From Streptomyces halobius (GTDB taxonomy: Bacteria > Actinomycetota > Actinomycetes > Streptomycetales > Streptomycetaceae), in NCBI RefSeq assembly GCF_023277745.1, contig NZ_CP086322.1, positions 3,472,001 to 3,536,000 of the forward strand: DNA of 64,000 bases. Direction: 5' to 3'. Shown piece after piece: positions 15,986-24,358 of this stretch (positions are counted from its first letter, which is position 1; the number at the start of each line of letters is the position of its first letter). A program made the translations under genes and the position numbers. Under the pieces are notes generated by a model. That model worked only from the letters and a program-made list of their open reading frames with translations. It was not told the origin of the DNA and did no database searches.

Positions 15986-16831
15986 ATGCGCATCGAACTC
16001 GCCACCGAGCCCGGCGATCCCCAACGCCCAAACGAGGACTACGCTTCCGTCGCCCTCCCGGCCTCCGGCCGGGGCGGTGTCCTGGTCCTCCTGGACGGTG
16101 TGACGCCCCCGGAGGGCGATGTCGGCTGCGTCCATTCCGTGCCGTGGTTCACCGCGCGTCTCGGGGGCGCAATGCTCGAACTGTCGGGTTCACACCGCGA
16201 CATGACGCTGTCCGAGTCACTCGCGGCAGCCGTCTCCCGCACCGCCGACAGCCACCGATCCAGCTGTGACCTTTCTCACATGCGCACTCCGCAGGCGACG
16301 GTGGTCGCCGCACGGTGGTCCGAGCACACCGTCGAGTATCTGGTGCTGTCGGATTCCGTCCTCCTCCTGGAGCGGACGGACGGTTCGGTGCACCCGGTGC
16401 TGGACACCCGGCTGGACGAACTGCCGCCCGCGGTCCGCGCACAGCGGGACGCCGTACGGGCACTGCCCCGCGGCTCCGCCGAACGCGCCGCCGCGGGCCG
16501 GGAGTACGCCCGCGCGGTCGAGGCCCTGCGCAACGCCGAGGGAGGCTTCTTCACCGCGGCCGCCGATCCGGGCGTGGCCGCCCGCGCGGTCACCGGCAGC
16601 GCCCCGCGCGCCGGGATCCGTTCACTGACCGCACTGACCGACGGGGCGGGCCGCTGGGCAGAGGTCTTCCGCCTGGGCTCCTGGGCGGACTGCGCGGCAC
16701 TGATCACCAAGCAGGGCCCCCAGGCACTCATCGACCAGGTACGGGCGGCGGAGGCCGCGGACCCGGACTGCACGGCACATCCACGCGGCAAGTCACGGGA
16801 CGACGCCGCGGTGATTTTTGTGGCGCCGTGA
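15986..16831 (+). CDS. PP2C-like protein phosphatase domain protein
   Basis: A 281-residue protein with PP2C-type landmarks: RPNEDYASVAL near the start (metal-binding Asp), VLVLLDGVTP (the DG of motif II), a middle ATVVAARW strand, and TALTDGAGRW then KSRDDAAVIFVAP at the end (last metal Asp). The canonical GHxGG after motif II is not seen. It may act on Ser/Thr-phosphorylated proteins, but substrate is unknown. Divergent from cvnA; next gene is convergent. Confidence 0.75.
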   Translation: MRIELATEPGDPQRPNEDYASVALPASGRGGVLVLLDGVTPPEGDVGCVHSVPWFTARLGGAMLELSGSHRDMTLSESLAAAVSRTADSHRSSCDLSHMRTPQATVVAARWSEHTVEYLVLSDSVLLLERTDGSVHPVLDTRLDELPPAVRAQRDAVRALPRGSAERAAAGREYARAVEALRNAEGGFFTAAADPGVAARAVTGSAPRAGIRSLTALTDGAGRWAEVFRLGSWADCAALITKQGPQALIDQVRAAEAADPDCTAHPRGKSRDDAAVIFVAP

Positions 16832-16945
16832 CAAAACGGCGGACGCCCGTCGGCCGACTGAGTGGTTCGTGTGGATCGCCGAGCCACTGGCCACCGGGAC
16901 CGCTCGGGGCCGCTGGGCGCGCCGAAGCTACTGGGGACGCCGGGG

Positions 16946-17449
16946 CTACTGCCCCTCCTCCCCCTCCTGCCCCTCCTGCCCCGCGTTCAACTGGTGCAGC
17001 AGGCGGGCCAGTTCGGCGACCTCGGTGCGGTCCCAGGAGGCGAGGCGGCGGGCGTACTGGGCTCGGCGGGCGGTACGGACCCGGGTGAAGCGGTCCAGGC
17101 CCTCGTCGGTGATGCGTACCAGGACGGCCCGGCCGTCGGCCGGGTCCCGCTCGCGGGCGACCAGCCCCAGGCGCTCCAGCGCGTGCAGCTGACGGCTCAT
17201 CGTGGCCTTGCCGACGCCGAAGAAGGCCGCCAGGTCGGTCGCGCGCTGCGCGCCGGCGTCGGCGAGCCGGACCATCAGTCCGTACGCGGCCGGCTCCAGG
17301 TCGGGGTGGACCTCGCGGGCCATTTCGCCGGACGAGGCGCGGGCGCGGCGGAGAAATACCGCCAACTCCCGTTCCAGGGACAGGAATACGTGGTCCACAC
17401 CACTCGGCTCGCCGTTCGCCGTCGTACCGTCGGCTCCGGTGTTGTGCAC
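16946..17449 (-). CDS. MarR-family transcriptional regulator
   Basis: A 167-residue winged-helix regulator. The DNA-binding core reads RATDLAAFFGVGKATMSRQL and continues with LERLGLVARERDPADGRAVLVRIT, the wing typical of MarR. The C-terminus has an odd Gln-Glu-Gly repeat (GQEGQEGEEGQ). It is convergent with the phosphatase gene and divergent from the lysozyme gene. No obvious target other than itself or the lysozyme. Confidence 0.9.
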   Translation of the reverse strand: MHNTGADGTTANGEPSGVDHVFLSLERELAVFLRRARASSGEMAREVHPDLEPAAYGLMVRLADAGAQRATDLAAFFGVGKATMSRQLHALERLGLVARERDPADGRAVLVRITDEGLDRFTRVRTARRAQYARRLASWDRTEVAELARLLHQLNAGQEGQEGEEGQ

Positions 17450-17717
17450 GTCAGCGCCCTTTCCCTCTTTCCCCCGCCCTGGAATTTCCTTCAGCGGCGG
17501 CCGAAGCCGCAGCTCGGCCAGTATTTCGCAGGGTTAGAGCAACAGCAGCCCGGTAACACTCTTTTGGGAGGGTGGTCTACGCGCGTATTGGCATTCCTGG
17601 CATGGTCACACCAAGCATGGCCCGTCGGGAATCGGCCCGCGCGCCATCCCCCCTCACCCCCTTTCTCATCCCCCCTCAGGTCACTCACCGAGATCCACGA
17701 GATCTACGGAGGCACGT

Positions 17718-18569
17718 ATGACCGTGCGCCGATCCGGCTCCCCCCGTCCCCCGGCGCGATCTCTCGCGACCGTGGGCGGCATCCTTCTCGCGATCATCTC
17801 CCTTCTCCTCGGACTGCCCGGCACCGCCGCCGCGGTCACGGACTACGCTCCCGAACCCACCCACCCCGGCCAGGACTGGGCCGGTTCGGAGATCGCCAAA
17901 CACGAGGGCATCGCGCCCGGCGGCGGGGCTCCCTCGCTCCTGGCGTCCGTGCACGGCGTGGACGTCAGCAGCCACAACCGCAACGTCGCCTGGTCGACGC
18001 TCTGGAAGAGCGGCGTCCGGTTCGCCTACGTGAAGGCGACCGAGTCCAAGAGCTACACCAACCCCTACTTCACCCAGCAGTACAACGGCTCGTACAGGGT
18101 CGGCATGATCCGGGGCGCGTACCACTTCGCGACCCCCAACACCTCCAGCGGCGCGGCCCAGGCGAATTACTTCGTCGACCACGGCGGCGGCTGGTCCAAG
18201 GACGGCAAGACCCTGCCCGGCGCGCTCGACATGGAGTACAACCCCTATGGCTCGGTCTGTTACGGGCTGAGCAAGGCCGGGCTGGTCAACTGGATGAAGG
18301 ACTGGTTCCGCACCTACAAGAAGCGCACCGGCCGGGACGCCGTCCTCTACACCTCCACCCGCTGGTGGAAGCAGTGCACCGGCAATTCCACGGCGTTCGG
18401 CCGTATCAACCCGCTGTGGATCCCGCGTTATGGCTCCTCGGTCGGCGAACTCCCCGCCGGCTGGAGCTTCCACACCTTCTGGCAGTACACCTCGTCCGGC
18501 CCGACGGTCGGTGACCACAACCGCTTCAACGGGGCGTACAGCCGGCTGAAGGCGCTGGCCAACGGCTGA
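17718..18569 (+). CDS. Secreted GH25 lysozyme (muramidase)
   Basis: A 283-residue secreted N-acetylmuramidase. A signal peptide (about 1-38, ending TAAA) is followed by a short linker and a GH25 barrel. Catalytic-site residues are recognisable: GVDVSSHN (first Asp), FAYVKATES, RGAYHFA, and LDMEYNP (the Asp-x-Glu pair). The C-terminal FWQYTSSG strand ends the barrel. There is no wall-binding repeat. The ATG at 17718 has GGAGG about 6 nt upstream. It probably turns over peptidoglycan during growth or development. Confidence 0.93.
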   Translation: MTVRRSGSPRPPARSLATVGGILLAIISLLLGLPGTAAAVTDYAPEPTHPGQDWAGSEIAKHEGIAPGGGAPSLLASVHGVDVSSHNRNVAWSTLWKSGVRFAYVKATESKSYTNPYFTQQYNGSYRVGMIRGAYHFATPNTSSGAAQANYFVDHGGGWSKDGKTLPGALDMEYNPYGSVCYGLSKAGLVNWMKDWFRTYKKRTGRDAVLYTSTRWWKQCTGNSTAFGRINPLWIPRYGSSVGELPAGWSFHTFWQYTSSGPTVGDHNRFNGAYSRLKALANG

Positions 18570-18598
18570 GCTGCCTGTGCGCCTGAACCGGCGCCGCT

Positions 18599-18625
18599 CT
18601 CGCGGAGGTGGCTTAGCCCCGCGAG
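18599..18625. terminator. Hairpin between convergent lysozyme and lon genes
   Basis: CTCGCGG (18599-18605) and CCGCGAG (18619-18625) with a 13-nt loop. It lies just after the lysozyme stop and before the end of lon on the other strand. Confidence 0.5.
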
Positions 18626-18706
18626 GGTTGCTCAATTGATGGTTGCGGTAGGGGTGGTCAGCCCGGCTCCCGTACGGGATACGGCGTCAGGCCGGCCACC
18701 CCTTCC

Positions 18707-21124
18707 TCATGCCGCGACAGGTACCTGCGGCGCCGGACCGTTCGACGCCGGTGTCAGCGCCAGCGCCAGCACCTGGCGGACATCCGCGACCGGGTGGACG
18801 TCCAGCTTGTCCAGGATCTCGGACGGGACGTCGTCCAGGTCGGCCTCGTTCCGCTTCGGGATCACGACGGTGGTGATCCCCGCACGGTGTGCGGCCAGCA
18901 GCTTCTGCTTGACGCCGCCGATGGGCAGGACCCGTCCGGTCAGGGAGACTTCGCCGGTCATGGCCACATCGGGACGGACCCGGCGGCCGGAGAGCAGGGA
19001 CGCCAGCGCGGTCGTCATCGTGACGCCCGCGCTCGGACCGTCCTTGGGGACGGCGCCCGCCGGTACGTGCAGATGCACGCCCCGCTCCTTCAGGCCGGCG
19101 ACCGGAAGCTCCAGTTCCGCGCCGTGCGAGCGCAGGAAGGAGAGCGCGATGTGCGCGGACTCCTTCATGACGTCGCCGAGCTGACCGGTCAGCTGGAGCC
19201 CGGACGCGCCGGTCTCCGGATCGGCCAGCGACGCCTCGACGTACAGCACATCGCCGCCGGCGCCGGTGACCGCGAGGCCGGTGACGACACCGGGGACCGC
19301 GGTCCGCCGCTCGGCCGGGTCCTGTGCCGACTCGGGGGTGTGGTGCGGCCGCCCGATCAGCGGGCGCAGCTGCTCGCTCCCGACCGTGAACGGCAGCTCC
19401 CGCTCGCCGAGTTCGTGCTGTGCGGCGACCTTGCGCAGCAGCCTGGCGACCGTCCGCTCCAGATTCCGTACGCCCGCCTCGCGGGTGTACTCGCCCGCCA
19501 GCCTGCGCAGCGCGGCGTCCTCCAGGGTCACCTCGCCGGGCTCCAGACCGGCCCGCTCCAGCTGGCGCGGCAGCAGGTGGTCGCGGGCGATGGTGACCTT
19601 CTCGTCCTCGGTGTAGCCGTCGAGGCGGACCAGTTCCATGCGGTCCAGCAGCGGCTCGGGGATGGCTTCGAGGACGTTGGCGGTGGCCAGGAAGACCACA
19701 TCGCTGAGGTCCAGTTCGACCTCCAGGTAGTGGTCCCGGAAGGTGTGGTTCTGCGCCGGGTCCAGGACCTCCAGGAGGGCCGCGGCCGGGTCGCCCCGGA
19801 AGTCGGAGCCCACCTTGTCGATCTCGTCGAGGAGGACGACCGGGTTCATGGAGCCGGCCTCCTTGACGGCCCGGACGATCCGGCCGGGCAGCGCGCCGAC
19901 GTACGTACGCCGGTGGCCGCGGATCTCCGCCTCGTCGCGGACGCCGCCGAGCGCGACCCGGACGAACCTGCGTCCCATGGCGCGGGCCACGGACTCGCCC
20001 AGGGAGGTCTTGCCGACGCCGGGCGGCCCGACGAGGGCGAGGACGGCCCCTCCCCGGCGGCCGCCGACGAGCCCCAGACCGCGTTCGGCCCGCCGCTTCC
20101 GGACGGCCAGGTACTCGGTGATCCGCTCCTTGACGTCCTCCAGGCCCGCGTGGTCCGCGTCCAGCACCCGCTTGGCGCCGGCGATGTCGTACGCGTCCTC
20201 GGTCCGCTCGTTCCAGGGGAGTTCCAGCACCGTGTCCAGCCAGGTGCGGATCCACGACCCCTCGGGGCTCTGGTCGCTGGCCCGCTCCAGCTTGTCGACC
20301 TCCTTGAGGGCGGCCTTGCGGACGTCCTCGGGCAGCTCGGCGGCCTCGACCCGGACGCGGTAGTCGTCGCTCTCGTCCTCGGGATCGCCGTTGAGCTCGG
20401 CCAGTTCCTTGCGGACCGCCTCCATCTGGCGGCGCAGCAGGAATTCCCGCTGCTGCTTGTCGACGCCCTCCTGGACGTCCTTGGCGATGGACTCGGCGAC
20501 GTCCTGTTCGGCGAGGTGCTCACGCAGCGCCTCGGCGGCGAACTTCAGGCGGGCGACCGGGTCGGTGGTCTCCAGCAGCTGGACCTTCTGTTCCGTGGTC
20601 AGGAACGGGGAGTAGCCGGAGTTGTCGGCGAGCGTCGGCACATCGTCGATCTGCTGCACCCGGTCCACGACCTGCCAGGCGCCGCGCTTCCGCAGCCAGC
20701 TGGTGGCCAGCGCCTTGTACTCGGTGACGAGTTCGGCGACCGCCCCGGGGAGAGGCTCGGGAACCCGTTCCTCCACGGTCGTGCCTTCCACCCAGAGCGC
20801 GGCACCGGGCCCGGTCGTGCCGGAACCGATCCGTACCCGGCCCAGGCCCCGGATCAGCGCGCCGGGATCGCCGTCGGACAGCCGTCCGACCTGCTCGATC
20901 CGCCCGAGCGTGCCGATGCCCGCGTACGTCCCGTCAATCCGGGGCACGAGCAGCACCTTCGGCTTGGTGCCCGGGGACCCCGAGGACGCAGCGGCCTGTG
21001 CGGCTTCCACCGCCGCCCGTACCTCCGTGTCGGACAGGTCCAAGGGCACCACCATGCCGGGCAGTACGACCTCGTCATCGAGGGGCAGCACGGGCAGGGT
21101 GAGCGATGCGGACGTCGAAGCCAT
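18707..21124 (-). CDS. lon: ATP-dependent Lon protease
   Basis: A cytoplasmic AAA+ serine protease of 805 residues that degrades misfolded and regulatory proteins. The N-terminal substrate domain starts TLPVLPLDDEVVLPGMVVPL. Walker A is GPPGVGKTSL and Walker B lies in VVLLDEIDK. The protease dyad is Ser698 in DGPSAG and Lys741 in GGVKQKLLAAH. ATG 21124 is chosen because GGGGAG lies just upstream; a longer frame would enter the operator. A HAIR-type HspR site is 22 nt above the start, so expression is probably heat-inducible through HspR/DnaK, as known for streptomycete lon. Confidence 0.97.
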   Translation of the reverse strand: MASTSASLTLPVLPLDDEVVLPGMVVPLDLSDTEVRAAVEAAQAAASSGSPGTKPKVLLVPRIDGTYAGIGTLGRIEQVGRLSDGDPGALIRGLGRVRIGSGTTGPGAALWVEGTTVEERVPEPLPGAVAELVTEYKALATSWLRKRGAWQVVDRVQQIDDVPTLADNSGYSPFLTTEQKVQLLETTDPVARLKFAAEALREHLAEQDVAESIAKDVQEGVDKQQREFLLRRQMEAVRKELAELNGDPEDESDDYRVRVEAAELPEDVRKAALKEVDKLERASDQSPEGSWIRTWLDTVLELPWNERTEDAYDIAGAKRVLDADHAGLEDVKERITEYLAVRKRRAERGLGLVGGRRGGAVLALVGPPGVGKTSLGESVARAMGRRFVRVALGGVRDEAEIRGHRRTYVGALPGRIVRAVKEAGSMNPVVLLDEIDKVGSDFRGDPAAALLEVLDPAQNHTFRDHYLEVELDLSDVVFLATANVLEAIPEPLLDRMELVRLDGYTEDEKVTIARDHLLPRQLERAGLEPGEVTLEDAALRRLAGEYTREAGVRNLERTVARLLRKVAAQHELGERELPFTVGSEQLRPLIGRPHHTPESAQDPAERRTAVPGVVTGLAVTGAGGDVLYVEASLADPETGASGLQLTGQLGDVMKESAHIALSFLRSHGAELELPVAGLKERGVHLHVPAGAVPKDGPSAGVTMTTALASLLSGRRVRPDVAMTGEVSLTGRVLPIGGVKQKLLAAHRAGITTVVIPKRNEADLDDVPSEILDKLDVHPVADVRQVLALALTPASNGPAPQVPVAA

Positions 21125-21146
21125 GATCTCCCCTTCGGCAGGCAAG

Positions 21147-21165
21147 TTGAGCTTTACTCACTCAA
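21147..21165 (-). promoter_or_regulatory. HAIR operator (HspR site) in front of lon
   Basis: TTGAGC-N7-ACTCAA, half-sites 21147-21152 and 21160-21165. This matches the HAIR consensus CTTGAGT-N7-ACTCAAG at 11 of 12 inner positions with exact spacing. HspR is known to repress lon, dnaK and clpB in Streptomyces through this site. Confidence 0.8.
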
Positions 21166-21191
21166 TGCGGCGGGGAGGGGAAATGTTCCCC

Positions 21192-21306
21192 GTAGCGCGT
21201 TCGCTGTGAGCGAGCGGAGCGAGTGAGCCATGAAAGGTGCGCGTCTCGCGCATGCGAGGCCGAGCGCAGCGAGGCTTCGGCATGAGCGAGACGGAGCGAG
21301 CCTTTG
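21192..21306 (+). repeat. Dispersed repeat family 2, copy upstream of lon
   Basis: Runs of GAGCGAGCGGAGCGAG, GGCCGAGCGCAGCGAGG and GAGCGAGACGGAGCGAG interleave with an ATGAAAGGTGCG stretch. It aligns with the minus strand of 11585-11660. It separates the lon promoter from the end of the pentapeptide gene. A GGGGAA(atg)TTCCCC hairpin lies just before it. Confidence 0.75.
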
Positions 21307-21330
21307 AAGAGGCCGGCGGGGGTGGGGCCG

Positions 21331-22185
21331 CTACCAGTGGGTGGGGCGGTTGAGGGCCGGCGGCAGCTTGGTGGCGGTGTCGCCCTTGGCCGCGTTGAGC
21401 TGGGACTGGGTGAGGAAGATGCTGCCGGTGAGGTCGGCACCGCTGAGGTCGGCGTCCCGCAGGTCCGCACCGATCAGATCGGCGGCGCGCAGGTCGGCGC
21501 CCTTGAGGTCGGCGGCGATGAGGTAGGCCCCGCGGAGGTTGGCGCCCTGGAGGTCGGCGCCCTTGAGGCGGGCCCCGATCAGGTCGGCGCCCCGGCGGTC
21601 CTTCTTGCGGCCCGGGACCTTGGCGCGTACGAGTTCGCTGGTGCGCAGCAGCAGGGTGTTGACCTCGCCCCGGTGTGCCGGGACGTCCAGCTCCATCAGT
21701 TCCTGGGCGGTGCCGCAGGTGAGGCGTTCGGTCTGCTCCAGCGCGCGGCGCAGTTCGGCGTGGACGGGGCGGGCCGGCGGCAGGGTCAGCGCTTCGGCCA
21801 GGTACCAGAGCAGTTCGTGGAGCTGCCGCATGACGGGGAACACGTCGAACATCTGGCGGGCGGCACTCGGGGCCTGCCGCCAGTCCTGTCCGCCGAAGGT
21901 GACCTGGGAGACCTTCTGGCCGGCGCCGAAGCAGTCGAAGACGGTGCAGCCGGAGAAGCCGCGCTGCCGGAGGTCGGCGTGGATGCCGCAGCGGAACTCG
22001 GCGTCCAGATTCGGACAGGGCCGCCCGGCGTCCTTGTCGATCGCGAAGTCCGCCGAGGCCGCGAACGGCAATGCGACGCAGCACAGCCCGAAGCAGCTGC
22101 CGCAGTCGGCCTGCAGGCCGAGATCGGCGGACCGCAGGCCGAGGCCGGCGCTGCCGGGATGCGGGGGTTGGCGGTCCTGGGACAC
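21331..22185 (-). CDS. Pentapeptide-repeat protein with Cys-rich N-terminus
   Basis: About 284 residues from GTG 22185 (AGGAG about 10 nt upstream). The N-terminal third is Cys-rich (CGSCFGLCC and several spaced Cys), suggesting a metal or disulfide centre. The C-terminal third is a run of about nine A(D/N)LxxA-type pentapeptides (ADLIGARLKG through ADLTGS) that should form a right-handed quadrilateral helix. Function unknown: such proteins range from gyrase mimics to scaffolds. It follows the rhomboid-like gene by 25 nt and is probably co-transcribed. Confidence 0.85.
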   Translation of the reverse strand: MSQDRQPPHPGSAGLGLRSADLGLQADCGSCFGLCCVALPFAASADFAIDKDAGRPCPNLDAEFRCGIHADLRQRGFSGCTVFDCFGAGQKVSQVTFGGQDWRQAPSAARQMFDVFPVMRQLHELLWYLAEALTLPPARPVHAELRRALEQTERLTCGTAQELMELDVPAHRGEVNTLLLRTSELVRAKVPGRKKDRRGADLIGARLKGADLQGANLRGAYLIAADLKGADLRAADLIGADLRDADLSGADLTGSIFLTQSQLNAAKGDTATKLPPALNRPTHW

Positions 22186-22210
22186 CGTGCGTGAACTCCT
22201 GGGATGGGGA

Positions 22211-23173
22211 CTATGGACGACCCATTCTCCCAGGCCGCGGTAGCCGCCGCGGATGGCCGGTGCCCGCCGCCGCGCCGTCCGGGCCGGGCCGGGTGCGCAC
22301 CCGTTCCCCACGCAGCGCCGGATGCCCCAGGTCACCGAGGAGCGGCGGGTCCCCGGTGCGGTGGGCGCGCCAGCGGCGGAGCAGGGGCCGGCTCGCGATG
22401 CCGAGGGTGAGCGAGAGCAGATGGCCCCAGTTGCTCACGGGATCGGCGTAGGCGAGCAGGTCGGTGACGGCGAGCGAGCCGACGCCGGCCAGCAGTGGCC
22501 AGCGGCACCAGCCGGGCAGCCCGCCCGCGAGCGCTCCGGTGCAGGTCATCACGCCGAAGCTGATGCCGTAGTCGAGACGGTGCAGGGAGCTGTCGGGCAG
22601 CTGTCCGGCGGCGACGGACAGGCCCACCGGCACTTCGGTCGCGAGGGTGGCCAGCGCATGTCCGCCGAAGAAGACGGCGGCGGTGCGCAGCCCGCCGATC
22701 CGCCGCTCCAGCGCCGTCAGGACGAAGAGGAAGCCGATGGCGTACGCGGAGGTCAGGCCGCCGGCTACCCACAGGGCACTGGCGACGAGGACCAGCAGCG
22801 GGGCGCGGGCGAGATGGACGACGTCGGTGCTGGAGCCGCGCAGCAGCTCGGAGACGAGCGAGGGGTCGGCGTGGTCGGCGAAGAGCGAGGTCGCCACGAG
22901 GAGGGCGGCGTACCAGAAGGTGAAGGGGGTGCCGACGGGGGTGGGCAGCAGTCGCCAGGGCCGCCATCGGAAGGGCAGTCGTCCGGTGCGCGGGCACCGG
23001 GCGGCCGCACCGCGCACCCCGGCCCCCGCGTCCCCGCGCTGCCGGGGAATCCCGCTCAGGCTGCCCTCCGGCGGCCGCCCCCCGTCCCATGTGCCGTCGG
23101 TGGGACGCTCGCTTCGTCCGCCCACCGCCGGAGTGCCGCCCGATGTGCCATCGGCGGTGCCAAGCCCGCTCAC
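22211..23173 (-). CDS. Rhomboid-like integral membrane protein
   Basis: About 320 residues from GTG 23173. After a cytoplasmic Gly/Pro-rich segment of about 100 residues come around six hydrophobic helices. The second half has FFGGHALATLATEV, LDYGISFGVMTCTGAL and PVSNWGHLLSLTLGI. The order of helices and the GxH near the end resemble rhomboid-related proteins. A clear GxSx catalytic Ser is not seen (GISFG is the nearest), so it may be an inactive pseudo-rhomboid. The start is uncertain, since AAGGGG lies 10 nt away. Confidence 0.7.
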   Translation of the reverse strand: MSGLGTADGTSGGTPAVGGRSERPTDGTWDGGRPPEGSLSGIPRQRGDAGAGVRGAAARCPRTGRLPFRWRPWRLLPTPVGTPFTFWYAALLVATSLFADHADPSLVSELLRGSSTDVVHLARAPLLVLVASALWVAGGLTSAYAIGFLFVLTALERRIGGLRTAAVFFGGHALATLATEVPVGLSVAAGQLPDSSLHRLDYGISFGVMTCTGALAGGLPGWCRWPLLAGVGSLAVTDLLAYADPVSNWGHLLSLTLGIASRPLLRRWRAHRTGDPPLLGDLGHPALRGERVRTRPGPDGAAAGTGHPRRLPRPGRMGRP

Positions 23174-23236
23174 GTTCCGAAGCCCCTTCCGTCCTGGCGC
23201 ACACGGTGAGCCACGCCCGTGTCCCTTCGGCCGTGT

Positions 23237-23285
23237 TTCCGCTGTTGTCGTGTTTCCGCTGTGGTGAACCACGTTGTTCCGCTGT
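23237..23285. promoter_or_regulatory. Three direct repeats TTCCGCTGT in the divergent region
   Basis: TTCCGCTGT occurs at 23237-23245, 23254-23262 and 23277-23285, spaced 17 and 23 nt. The second and third copies extend into GGTGAAC. A GTGGTgaACCAC palindrome (23261-23272) lies within. The whole gap, 23174-23534, has no gene. The repeats lie nearer the rhomboid-like gene start and are probably regulator sites for it. Confidence 0.5.
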
Positions 23286-23534
23286 GGTGAACGACGGACG
23301 ACGTGGCTCCTCCGTACTGGACAACGTTCGCAGCCACCCTGTCCGCTCACCCCATGATCCGCTGTGCGAGTGAGATGCGTCACACGAGGCAACCTTTATG
23401 ACATTCGCCACGTCCGGGGTCGGAGGGCGATGATTCCGGACACCTTCCGGACGACTCTCAGGTGCCTTCCGAATGCCGGACGCGGCCCCCCGAGCGGTTG
23501 GACCGCCGCGCCCGGCGTTGGCCAGGATGACCGT

Positions 23535-24284
23535 ATGGCTTCCGTTCCCTCCTCAGCTCCGGCGGCCGGTCCCCAGGAGGCCCCGTGCACCCTCGACCGG
23601 CGCCAAGGCCCTTACGGCGAAGTGGTGTTGCGGCAACGGGGCGGCACCCCCGAAGGCTCGGGAACCCCCGCGGCACCCGCGGTCTACGAGATCATCGCCA
23701 ACGGCTGCTTCCTGATGGACACCTCCGACGGCCGCTCCGAACGGCTGCTGATCGACGCCGCGCTCGCCGCGCTGCCGGCCGACCGGGAGGCACCCGCCGT
23801 CCTGATCGGCGGCCTCGGCGTCGGCTTCTCGCTGGCACGGGCGGCGGGCGAACCGCGCTGGGGCCGGATCGCCGTCGTCGAGCGCGAGCAGGCGGTGATC
23901 GACTGGCACCGCGCGGGCCCGCTGTCGGCCGTCTCGGCGGACGCGCTGGCCGACCCGCGCACCGAGACCCTGCACACCGAACTGGTCGCCCACCTCTGCG
24001 CCGGGGCGGGCCAAGACACCTTCGACGCCTTGTGTTTGGACATCGACAACGGCCCCGACTGGACCGTCACGGAGGACAACAACAGCCTCTACTCCCCCAC
24101 CGGTCTCGCCGCCTGCCGGGACCGGCTGACGCCGGGCGGGGTGCTCGCCGTGTGGTCCGCGCAGCCCTCGCCGGACTTCGAGCAGGCCCTGCGAAATGCC
24201 GGATTCAGCGGGGTACGGACGGAAGAGATGCCCGTTGTCCGAGGCGTCCCGGACGTCGTCCACCTCGCCCGCAAGGGCGCGTAG
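23535..24284 (+). CDS. Spermidine-synthase-like methyltransferase-fold protein
   Basis: A 249-residue protein with a Rossmann methyltransferase fold of the spermidine synthase type. Visible are VLIGGLGVGFSLA (the nucleotide loop), IAVVEREQAVIDW (the acidic end of strand 2) and FDALCLDIDNGPDW. The last, DIDNGP, is typical of a family of small actinobacterial spermine/spermidine-synthase-like proteins of unproven function. ATG 23535 is preceded by AGGA. It may form a unit with the two-component genes downstream (75-nt gap). Confidence 0.8.
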   Translation: MASVPSSAPAAGPQEAPCTLDRRQGPYGEVVLRQRGGTPEGSGTPAAPAVYEIIANGCFLMDTSDGRSERLLIDAALAALPADREAPAVLIGGLGVGFSLARAAGEPRWGRIAVVEREQAVIDWHRAGPLSAVSADALADPRTETLHTELVAHLCAGAGQDTFDALCLDIDNGPDWTVTEDNNSLYSPTGLAACRDRLTPGGVLAVWSAQPSPDFEQALRNAGFSGVRTEEMPVVRGVPDVVHLARKGA

Positions 24285-24358
24285 CCGACAGTCCGACCAT
24301 GGCTTTACGCTGCTGCCCAGCAAAACGCGACCACGCAGGGGACATGCAGGGGCGGGCG

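Noticed and set aside
18794..21226. Plus-strand open frame of 810 codons opposite lon
   Set aside because: Antisense shadow of Lon, without domains.
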